NCBI GenBank assembly: GCA_037144095.1
Contig: JBAWXL010000102.1
Coordinates: 1 to 14,216 of the forward strand
Length of the DNA stretch: 14,216 nt
From: CAIXTV01 sp037144095
GTDB taxonomy: Bacteria; Bacteroidota; Bacteroidia; Bacteroidales; CAIXTV01
Direction: 5' to 3'
Part shown: in pieces, positions 1-6,533 of the stretch
How positions within the stretch are numbered: the stretch's first letter is position 1
How the letters are laid out: each line of letters starts with the position of its first letter
Position numbers and translations under genes: made by a program
The notes under the pieces: generated by a model
What the model was told of the DNA's origin: nothing
The model's database searches: none
The model's input: the letters and a program-made list of their open reading frames with translations, nothing else

Positions 1-801
1 GTTTTTCGAAACAGTAGGCACAGTGGCCGGAGTGGTCAAGTTTCTGATGTCCATTCCAATCATTTCCTCGCGGCTGTAGCGGGTGTTTTTGGCAATTTCG
101 GGGTTCGATTCAAGGATGATTCCATTTTCGTCGCATACCAAAAGGCCGGAAGGGGAAGTTTCGAAAAGGGTGCGAAAGCGTAGTTCGCTTTCCGTTAATA
201 TTTTATTTTGACGGTCGCGCTCGGCAATTTCGCGCTTATATTGCAGATTATTGTAAGCTTTTTCGGAGAGTTCGTTGGCAAAAGCATAGAGCATGCGCGA
301 TATTTTGTTAAACTGCTTGAGCTCCATGGTTGGCACTTCGTGAAAAGCAGTCATAAACTTTTCGCGGTCGGCTCCAATTTCGTCGGCATATTCCATAATA
401 ACTTGCTCGTCAACTTCTTTGTTGCGCACCTGTGCAATCATCCAGTTGGCAATATGTTTGTCGCCGACGGTGATGGTGGCGCAAGCGTCCCACATGCCAC
501 CGCACAAGCACAGCCGCATCACGGGTTCGGGGGCACTTTTAGTGCCGAGCAATATGCCCGAAATTTGGCAATTAGCCTTCCCTTTTTCGGTTTGATGAAT
601 AATATCGGTGCATAAACGGCAAAAATTGCTGGGGCGAGTGATGGCCGTGCCATCGGGATGAGTGATGATGGAAGCAACACCATTGGCATCGGCAAACAAA
701 TCTTGTAGGATTTGAATGTCAGCAATTTTGAACAAATCGCTAAACTCAATGATGTCTATTTTTTCAGAATGCTTTTTCTTAATGCCTGATTTGATGTTCA
801 T
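1..801 (-). CDS. PocR-domain and PAS sensor protein (3' end outside window)
   Basis: The frame is open from an ATG at 801 to the left edge: 267 codons with no stop, so the C-terminus is missing. Residues about 19-180 match the PocR ligand-sensing domain (named after the propanediol-utilisation regulator PocR). Visible signatures are GVASIITHPDGTAITRPSNF, the cysteine pattern C61-x2-C64 with C78, a second cysteine cluster C98/C100/C107, and DKHIANWMIAQVR, then the EIGAD helix region. Residues 205-267 begin a PAS domain (ELRFRTLFETSPSGLLVCDENG, then YSREEMIGMD). In the family, PocR domains bind small ligands; the cysteines could bind metal or be redox active, but that is inference. Proteins with this start usually continue into more PAS and a kinase, GGDEF or HTH output, which cannot be seen here. 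It is transcribed divergently from the gene at 1785 and has no Shine-Dalgarno sequence, as is common in Bacteroidetes. Confidence 0.9.
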   Translation of the reverse strand, partial: MNIKSGIKKKHSEKIDIIEFSDLFKIADIQILQDLFADANGVASIITHPDGTAITRPSNFCRLCTDIIHQTEKGKANCQISGILLGTKSAPEPVMRLCLCGGMWDACATITVGDKHIANWMIAQVRNKEVDEQVIMEYADEIGADREKFMTAFHEVPTMELKQFNKISRMLYAFANELSEKAYNNLQYKREIAERDRQNKILTESELRFRTLFETSPSGLLVCDENGIILESNPEIAKNTRYSREEMIGMDIRNLTTPATVPTVSKN

Positions 802-1252
802 TTACAAATTCTATTATTAAAGAGAAGTAGTGAAATAATGCTAAATTGTTTTGAGCAAAAATAGATATATTTCTTGAAATAAAAATGATAATTAATAATA
901 AAAAGTATTTTCAGAGAAAATTCATGCGATAGTCCATAGTCATTAGCTTATAATTTCGTATTAGAAGCGCGAAAATTTATGATGTTTGCTAATCAGGTTT
1001 TGGAGAAATTTTCGAAATCAGAAATGCTATTTTTAAAGGGGTTTGGATTTCAATCGGGTAGATAATATCTATTTATAATGTCGATAGGCTTATAAATCTA
1101 AAGCTGTATCAAACCTCAAGCAATTTTTATTATTCCTGAATATTCAATGAGAAAATCTTCTTCAAAAAACACCATCTCTTAATTCAGAAAAATAGTTTCT
1201 TTTTTCTGTGCAATTCACTCTTAATTGTCATCAACCCTTTCTTAACTTTCGA

Positions 1253-1287
1253 AATAGTTATAAATTATCCGAAAATATATAACTATT
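1253..1287. repeat. Inverted repeat, 10-bp perfect arms
   Basis: AATAGTTATA at 1253-1262 is the exact reverse complement of TATAACTATT at 1278-1287, with 15 nt between. The arms are purely AT-rich except for one G/C pair. It could be an operator or a cruciform-prone site. No function can be read from the sequence, and chance is not excluded in this composition. Confidence 0.5.
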
Positions 1288-1338
1288 AGAAGAATAATAA
1301 TTTCGATTTTGAGAAAATCTATTATTTAGTCAGAAACG

Positions 1339-1450
1339 ATCATCCGCATTACAGAAATATATATCCGCAATAAAATAATTGTTATTCTCAATATTTATTC
1401 AAATATACATTTAATATAAATTATCATTCGCAATTCAGAAATAAATATCC
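1339..1450. repeat. Imperfect 28-bp direct repeat pair
   Basis: Copies at 1339-1366 and 1423-1450 match at 24 of 28 positions without a gap. They share ATCAT, CGCA and the core CAGAAATA. Their starts are 84 bp apart. They lie upstream of the gene at 1785 and could be paired regulator-binding sites or a remnant of an older duplication. Confidence 0.5.
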
Positions 1451-1674
1451 CAGGTTTAGATTTAAACTAACTCAATAAAAAATTAAATATTCTCATTAAA
1501 AAAATCATTAATCCTATTTAAGAAACTATATTACGCATATACGATTTGATTATACACATAAAATTAATTGAATTTCATTGAATTATATGTGTCTGGCAGC
1601 TCTATTAAGTAATAGAAGAATTTTAAACATAAAACATCATCATTTAAACTGAAATAAATTTGCATATAAATGCA

Positions 1675-1704
1675 TTTGTAATTGAAAATAATTTTGTAAT
1701 TTTG
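1675..1704 (+). promoter_or_regulatory. Bacteroidetes-type promoter candidate for the gene at 1785
   Basis: TTTG at 1675-1678 is followed after 18 bp by TAATTTTG at 1697-1704, a full match to the Bacteroidetes -7 word TAnnTTTG. Spacing is slightly short of the usual 19-21. Transcription would begin near 1711 and give a leader of about 75 nt. Another TAnnTTTG match at 1655-1662 lacks an upstream TTG and is less likely. Confidence 0.45.
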
Positions 1705-1784
1705 CTGTGGTTAACAGTAATAGTAAAATACTATTTTGACAAATCAATAAAATATATAATTAACAATTTAAAAAACAGAATATT

Positions 1785-2747
1785 ATGGATTTTATCATCA
1801 TTGATGGCAGACTTTACAGAGCTTCAGACGGAACCCTAATCAGACGTTCATTTGCGCTAAAAATATTTGTTGAACGCGATGCCACTGAATTTCTTACCCG
1901 AAATGTTACCTCGGATACCCTTACCGCATTTGGGTTAAAAATAAGCGATTTTAATGCGATTCCGCTCGATTCGATGTATCGCGGACTGGTTTCGCAGGCA
2001 ACTTTAACTAAAAATACCAATCGGCGCGAAGTGCTAAAAGAATTAGGTTCTATTCGTACGATGGCCATAAACCGTTGGACTGAAAACAGTCCATTTTATG
2101 CTATTTATAGATTTAAGGGCATGTCGGAACTCAACGATATTGATTTGTTTCGTTTGACCAATACCGCTGTGGTTATTGCCACTGCTCAGCTGCTCGATCC
2201 TGATGGCATTAGCACTCAAGGGCTTACTTCGGCTATGCTCACCGCTCTTACCAATAAAAATAATGATTTCATGCATTCTATCACCGCTCTCGACGCTGCC
2301 GAAGCCACCCGCAAACTCAAAACTCATGAGCGCTTCACGAAGGGGAATATTTTGTTTAAAGAGTTTGTTCGTTTGAGCAATTTTGGCAAGGAGTTGTTTC
2401 ATGGAGTTGATAATTCGAAATATGAAGATTATCTGATTGGTTTTTCGCACGTTTCGGCGAAAGAAGAAGACGATCAGTTTGGTGATGTGAGTGGTAATGT
2501 TAAAAATGGTATTACTCAGGAAGTGATTCCTGATACTGAAATTCGCCTGAAAGGTCCGGATTTGCCCGATTTGGTGCTGCAAGCCGATGAAGATGGTGAT
2601 TTTGAGGATGAACATGTGCTTACAAAATACAATAGCATTGAGGCGGTCATGTATGGTTTTGCGCCCTACTCGGCTCCACTTTTGATAACTCCCGATGGGG
2701 TTATCGTGCACAATATCATACTTTCGCCCATCGAGGTGGAGCCGTAG
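1785..2747 (+). CDS. Uncharacterised protein: helical domain plus beta-sandwich-like C-terminus
   Basis: The frame has 320 residues from a clear ATG and no signal peptide or membrane segment. I do not recognise a named family. Residues about 30-225 look helical and hydrophilic, with segments such as NRREVLKELGSIRTMAINRW and DAAEATRKLKTHERF, ending in GKELFHGVDNSKYEDYLIGF. After an acidic linker (SAKEEDDQFGDVSG), residues about 240-315 read like a small beta-sandwich: GITQEVIPDTEIRLKG, then LQADEDGDFEDEHV, then YGFAPYSAPLLITPDG. This resembles carboxypeptidase-regulatory-like domains (strand, 'D.DG.F', strand). By memory only, Bacteroidetes encode helical-bundle plus carboxypeptidase-regulatory-like proteins of similar layout whose function is unknown to me. 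The gene stands alone between a large AT-rich region and a repeat element. The long antisense frame opposite it is a shadow. Confidence 0.85.
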   Translation: MDFIIIDGRLYRASDGTLIRRSFALKIFVERDATEFLTRNVTSDTLTAFGLKISDFNAIPLDSMYRGLVSQATLTKNTNRREVLKELGSIRTMAINRWTENSPFYAIYRFKGMSELNDIDLFRLTNTAVVIATAQLLDPDGISTQGLTSAMLTALTNKNNDFMHSITALDAAEATRKLKTHERFTKGNILFKEFVRLSNFGKELFHGVDNSKYEDYLIGFSHVSAKEEDDQFGDVSGNVKNGITQEVIPDTEIRLKGPDLPDLVLQADEDGDFEDEHVLTKYNSIEAVMYGFAPYSAPLLITPDGVIVHNIILSPIEVEP

Positions 2748-2752
2748 GCAGG

Positions 2753-2796
2753 CGTTAGTCCTTCGGTATTAGTCCTTCGGTATTAAGGGTCTGACG
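2753..2796 (+). terminator. Stem-loop after the 1785 gene, possible terminator
   Basis: CGTTAG (2753-2758) can pair with CTGACG (2791-2796, one G-U), and CCTT (2760-2763) with AAGG (2785-2788). It begins six bases after the stop codon. No clean T-run follows, so this is a possible terminator or a piece of a dispersed palindromic repeat rather than a textbook terminator. Confidence 0.3.
2755..2782. repeat. 14-bp perfect tandem duplication
   Basis: TTAGTCCTTCGGTA occurs twice in direct succession (2755-2768 and 2769-2782), inside the stem-loop after the gene at 1785. It looks like a recent slippage duplication of one arm and the loop. Confidence 0.85.
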
Positions 2797-2893
2797 TTTA
2801 GTTGATGTTTTCGTTTTGCAGTGAAGGGTCTTTTTCGAACAAAAAGATTGATTCTGCTACGAATGAGTTTTTATCAGAAAAAATTAAGATAAG

Positions 2894-3209
2894 ATAGCCA
2901 CTGATTTACTGATTATCAGAACTGTTCAAATTCATTGTTGTCAGGGAGAAATTTTAAATTAAGCTGAATATCTTAATTGCTATCTATATCGGAATATTTC
3001 GCCCCGATGGGGCTTACATCTCATCCTTATCAATATTTCTACCGATATTATGTCCTTACAGGACAAAGGATTTCGGAAACCTGCTATCCCGTAGGGATTA
3101 TATATCGGTAGAGAAAAGTGATGAGTTAAATTTAAGTCCTGTAAGGGACGACATATAGATTAGTCGGACAACGATGATTCAAATTATTAATCAGTGAATC
3201 TGTGGCTAT
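2894..3209. repeat. 316-bp palindromic element with terminal inverted repeats (MITE/REP-like)
   Basis: The ends are 22-bp inverted repeats (2894-2915 and 3188-3209) matching at 20 of 22 positions, starting ATAGCCAC. A second inner pair, 2930-2942 with 3167-3179, matches at 11 of 13. Inside are short hairpins: GCCCCGATGGGGC (3001-3013), TGTCC/GGACA (3051-3065) and ATCCC/GGGAT (3086-3098). There are also two longer perfect 11-bp inverted pairs: 3038-3048 with 3102-3112, and 3054-3064 with 3136-3146. No protein frame is present. The ends and the internal palindromes resemble, from memory, dispersed intergenic repeats in Bacteroidetes, so a non-autonomous mobile or structured repeat is the best call. 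No clear target-site duplication was identified. Confidence 0.75.
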
Positions 3210-3390
3210 TATTTGTTTTTCCATACTTTTCAGATTTGCCCAAGATTTAAATTGACTTTTACCGATTTTCTATTGCAGATTGTTGGCTTTTATGCTCTAT
3301 TAATAGTGACTCATCTGTAATTTTAGCTTTCCGTTCAGCCTTCAATCTAAAAGTCTTTAGCCCTTACTCAAAAAGTATTCAACTTAAATC

Positions 3391-3419
3391 AAAGTAGTGA
3401 TTCTTTTTTTTACTACTTT
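3391..3419. promoter_or_regulatory. Inverted repeat upstream of the signalling cluster
   Basis: AAAGTAGT (3391-3398) and ACTACTTT (3412-3419) form perfect 8-bp arms around a T-rich 13-nt loop. It lies just upstream of the promoter candidate of the seven-PAS gene. It could be an operator, for example for the NarL-type regulator downstream, or a weak terminator. The position is seen; the role is inference. Confidence 0.35.
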
Positions 3420-3436
3420 TACAACGCAATTTCTAA

Positions 3437-3467
3437 TTGAAGTTGTTTTCATCAAAGAATACTTTTG
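3437..3467 (+). promoter_or_regulatory. Promoter candidate overlapping the start of the seven-PAS gene
   Basis: TTG at 3437-3439, then 20 bp, then TACTTTTG at 3460-3467 fits the Bacteroidetes TTG/TAnnTTTG pattern. The predicted transcription start, near 3474, falls between the ATGs at 3471 and 3477. If used, the mRNA would be leaderless from 3477, or translation would begin at the in-frame ATG at 3534. This questions the start codon rather than settling it. Confidence 0.35.
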
Positions 3468-3470
3468 CTT

Positions 3471-6338
3471 ATGAATATGCATGATAAAACATCAGACGAA
3501 CGATCTCGAAAAGCCACAGTTGCTCACGACGATATGGCTTCAAATCCAAACCATAATGCGGGTTTGAATGAAAATGAACTGTTCTTTAAATCTATTTTCG
3601 ATCAGCACAGTTCAATACAACTCCTCATTGAACCTGATTCGGGTTTGATTATAGAAGCCAATGAAGCCGCAGTTGCGTTTTATGGTTACACGAAATCGAA
3701 ACTATGTTCGATGTATATCTATGAGATTAATATGTTTTCGCATGACCAAATTAAAAGCGATCGTTTGAATGCTTCGCAAAACAAAAGAAATTATTTTATT
3801 TTTCCACACAAATTAGCTAATGGAGAAATCAGAGCTGTTGAAGTGCACTCCTCGCCCATACAATTCAAAGGGAAAAAGATACTGTTTTCGATAATTCATG
3901 ATATAACAGAGCGCAACCTTTTTGAGGGAATGTTGCTTGAAACTGAAGCCAACTTGAGTGCGGTTTTCAATTCGACCGACGAATCTATTTATTTAATTGC
4001 TGCTGATGATACCTTGTTGGCATTAAACAGCGTGGCTGCAAAGCGCCTGAACGCATTGCCAGAACAGCTCATAGGGCTTAAAGTTTCTGATTTTATGGCA
4101 TCAGAAGTGATTGGATTTCGCAAGCCCTTTATTGATGAAGTATTCGCAAGCGCAAAGCCGCTTTCGTTTGAAGATAGCCGTGATGGACGATGGATGAAAA
4201 GCCATATCTATCCTATTGTAAATGCTTCAGGAATAGTGGACAGAATTGCCATCTACAGTCGCGATATCACTGAAAAAAAACATGCTGAAGCCGAATTGCA
4301 ACTGTCAAGCAAGCGGCTAAACCAAGCTCAGGAGTTGGGCAATATGGGCAGTTTTAGTTATAACCTTACAAATGGTTTAGTCACTACTTCCACTCAGATG
4401 GACAAAATTATTGGTTTATATCCCAATCAACTAACAAAGCTTGACACCTGGAAAGAAATGCTTCATCCTGAGGATAAAGAGAAAATAAAAATTGCGGCAG
4501 ATAATTGCCTGCAAAAAGGAATTCCCATTGATATTGATTATAGAATTATTCGACCTTCTGATAAAAAAACGGTATGGCTGAGATGCTCGGCAAAAGTAGA
4601 ATATAGCCTAAACGGAGAAGCTGAATTCTTTTTAGGTGTAAATGTGGACATTACTGCTCGTAAACAATCGGAAAAAGCTTTGGAAGAAAGCGAAATGAAA
4701 TACCGTTCACTTTTTGAGAACTCGCTGATGGCAATATCCATTGTCGAACCTGATGGACGCTTGGTTCAGGCAAATCGGGCTTTTGCGCAGATGTACGGTT
4801 ATCATAGTGTTGAAGAAATAATTAAGGAAGAATTAAACGTCAAACAATTATATGCAACGAAAGCAGATAGAAGCGAAGTTTTAAAGAAATTGTATGAAGA
4901 TGGCTCGCTCAAAGCACGAGAAGTTGAAGTTTTGCGCAAGGACGGAACGCATTTATTTGTTTTGCTATCCTCCACCGTTATATATGATGAATCAGGCAAT
5001 CCAAAATATTTCCTGTCGAATCAATTAGACATAAGCGAACTTAAAATAGCCACTGAAAACCTCAATGAAAGTGAGAAAATACGAAGTTCGTTTTTCAATG
5101 CTTCTCCTGACTTTATATTTCTGAAGAATGAAAATTTTGAACATTTATTTGGAAACGAAGCCTTGTGCCGATTTTATAGTACCACACTTGAAAATTTGTT
5201 AGGGAAAACTGATTTTGAGTTGATGGATGAAGCATTTGCATCATTATGCAGGGCATCTGACCAAAAAGCGATTGAATTAAATGAATTGCACATATCAGAA
5301 GAAACATTTGGGAATGATGTTTACGAAACAGTGAAGTTTCCGGTCGAATATGTAAGTGGGAAAATAGGAATAGGGGGTTATATCCGCAATGTAACCCAGC
5401 GCAAACTATCAGAAGAAAAATTAAAAAATAGTGAAGACAGGTTTCGGGCAATAATTGAAAGCTCACCTATTGCAATGGCGATAAACAACGAACAGTTACA
5501 GATCACCTATTTGAATCCGGCGTTTATTCAGGCGTTTGGCTACACATTAGAAGATGTTCCAACCGTTTCAGACTGGTTTCCTAAAGCTTATCCCCATCCT
5601 GAATACAGAGAAAAAATCACTAATGAATGGATTGCTGAACTTGAATTAGTGAAAAAATACCAGAAAACATTCTCCCCAAAGGAAGTGAAAGTGCATTGCA
5701 AAGACGGAACAGATAAAATAGCTATTGTTAGTGCAACCGAATTTTCCCCAACCTATAAAGGGGAACATTTGGTCATATTTCAAGATATTACAGAACGCAA
5801 ACATTCAGAGGAAAATCTTAAGAAAAGCGAATCATCATTAGATTATGCTCAGGAAATTTCAAAAATGGGCAGTTGGGAGTATGATCTTCATACTAACAAA
5901 AACTCATGGTCGAAAAACTGCTTTGTCTTGTTTGGGTTAAACCCCGATGAAGTAGATCCCACGTTTGAGTATTTTAAAAGCAGAATTCACCCTGATGATT
6001 TGCATTTTATTGATGAAAGTTTAGAAACTATCCATAAATACAAAAAACCAATCGCAATAGAAATACGAATTACTTTTCCTGATGGAACTTATAAATGGCT
6101 TCAAAATAATATAGTCCCAATTTTCAAAGATAAAATTCTGGTCGCCTTAAAAGGCACCAATGTTGATATTACTGAATCAAAAAATGCTGAAAATATAATT
6201 AAAGAAAAAATGAACGAATTAGAGCAGTGGCATCGTCTGACGGTCGGCAGAGAAGTTAAAATGATAGAACTTAAAAAGGAAGTAAATGAGCTTTGCAAAC
6301 AAATGGGTCAGGAAGAAAAATATAATATTGTTGAATGA
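3471..6338 (+). CDS. Seven-PAS cytoplasmic sensor protein without an output domain
   Basis: From the ATG at 3471 the protein is 955 aa. An in-frame TTG lies at 3465, and later ATGs at 3477 and 3534 are possible starts; all precede the first domain. Seven PAS domains follow one another at about residues 34-149, 157-270, 285-399, 409-525, 535-645, 655-777 and 793-904. Six of the seven close with a D-I/V-T/S-type linker such as HDITERN, VDITARK or FQDITERK; the fifth closes RNVTQRK. PAS3 and PAS7 are of the 'MGSF/W...HPDD' (PAS_3) type. The end, about 914-950 (LTVGREVKMIELKKEVNELC), is a coiled-coil motif that I know from PAS proteins just before a GAF or kinase module or at the C-terminus. No H-box, N-box, GGDEF, EAL or HTH is present, and the stop is clean. 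No membrane segment is seen. It lies 195 bp upstream of the REC-PAS kinase, so it may feed signals to it by PAS-PAS contact (inference). Confidence 0.85.
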   Translation: MNMHDKTSDERSRKATVAHDDMASNPNHNAGLNENELFFKSIFDQHSSIQLLIEPDSGLIIEANEAAVAFYGYTKSKLCSMYIYEINMFSHDQIKSDRLNASQNKRNYFIFPHKLANGEIRAVEVHSSPIQFKGKKILFSIIHDITERNLFEGMLLETEANLSAVFNSTDESIYLIAADDTLLALNSVAAKRLNALPEQLIGLKVSDFMASEVIGFRKPFIDEVFASAKPLSFEDSRDGRWMKSHIYPIVNASGIVDRIAIYSRDITEKKHAEAELQLSSKRLNQAQELGNMGSFSYNLTNGLVTTSTQMDKIIGLYPNQLTKLDTWKEMLHPEDKEKIKIAADNCLQKGIPIDIDYRIIRPSDKKTVWLRCSAKVEYSLNGEAEFFLGVNVDITARKQSEKALEESEMKYRSLFENSLMAISIVEPDGRLVQANRAFAQMYGYHSVEEIIKEELNVKQLYATKADRSEVLKKLYEDGSLKAREVEVLRKDGTHLFVLLSSTVIYDESGNPKYFLSNQLDISELKIATENLNESEKIRSSFFNASPDFIFLKNENFEHLFGNEALCRFYSTTLENLLGKTDFELMDEAFASLCRASDQKAIELNELHISEETFGNDVYETVKFPVEYVSGKIGIGGYIRNVTQRKLSEEKLKNSEDRFRAIIESSPIAMAINNEQLQITYLNPAFIQAFGYTLEDVPTVSDWFPKAYPHPEYREKITNEWIAELELVKKYQKTFSPKEVKVHCKDGTDKIAIVSATEFSPTYKGEHLVIFQDITERKHSEENLKKSESSLDYAQEISKMGSWEYDLHTNKNSWSKNCFVLFGLNPDEVDPTFEYFKSRIHPDDLHFIDESLETIHKYKKPIAIEIRITFPDGTYKWLQNNIVPIFKDKILVALKGTNVDITESKNAENIIKEKMNELEQWHRLTVGREVKMIELKKEVNELCKQMGQEEKYNIVE

Positions 6339-6533
6339 AGCACAAACAAATATAAATTTAGATATATTTCATTCGGTTTTTAATTTATTTGATTGAAAGT
6401 TGTAAATTTGCTGAATATTATTAATCCAAAATACATCGACTATAGAAATGCAAACAATTCACTTTGGCTTACAGAGAATTATGCTAATTAAATGATGAAT
6501 AATTGCTGTGTTAAATATTACGCCATAAATTAA

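Larger units (their letters stand above)
802..1784. other. Long AT-rich divergent intergenic region, no gene
   Basis: No credible coding frame was found on either strand. The stretch is very AT-rich and lies between divergent genes. It holds a 13-bp palindrome (TAGATAATATCTA, 1059-1071), a perfect 10-bp inverted repeat with a 15-nt loop (1253-1262 and 1278-1287), and a 12-bp arm pair with one mismatch (1554-1565 and 1581-1592). A 28-bp direct repeat with four mismatches lies at 1339-1366 and 1423-1450. In such AT-rich DNA some of these may be chance. The right end holds the promoter candidate for the gene at 1785. A weaker TAnnTTTG match reading left lies at 856-863 (minus strand) upstream of the PocR gene, without a clear TTG partner. 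Confidence 0.7.

Noticed and set aside
208..749. Plus and minus frames overlapping the PocR gene (208-615 plus, 519-749 minus)
   Set aside because: The minus frame 1-801 carries clear PocR and PAS signatures over the same DNA, so the other frames are shadows.
802..1784. Riboswitch or structured leader upstream of 1785
   Set aside because: Only AT-rich short hairpins are present, with no conserved riboswitch core that I can recognise. The likely transcription start leaves only about 75 nt of leader.
2043..2711. 222-aa antisense frame opposite the gene at 1785
   Set aside because: Composition is unlike a natural protein, it lies fully antisense to a convincing gene, and it has no domain signature.
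6211..6338. Histidine kinase core at the end of the seven-PAS protein
   Set aside because: The C-terminal motif is a coiled coil without an H-box or any ATP-binding boxes.
6339..6533. Promoter for the REC-PAS kinase at TAAATTTG (6403-6410)
   Set aside because: The -7 word matches, but no TTG sits at proper spacing upstream, and such words are frequent in AT-rich DNA.
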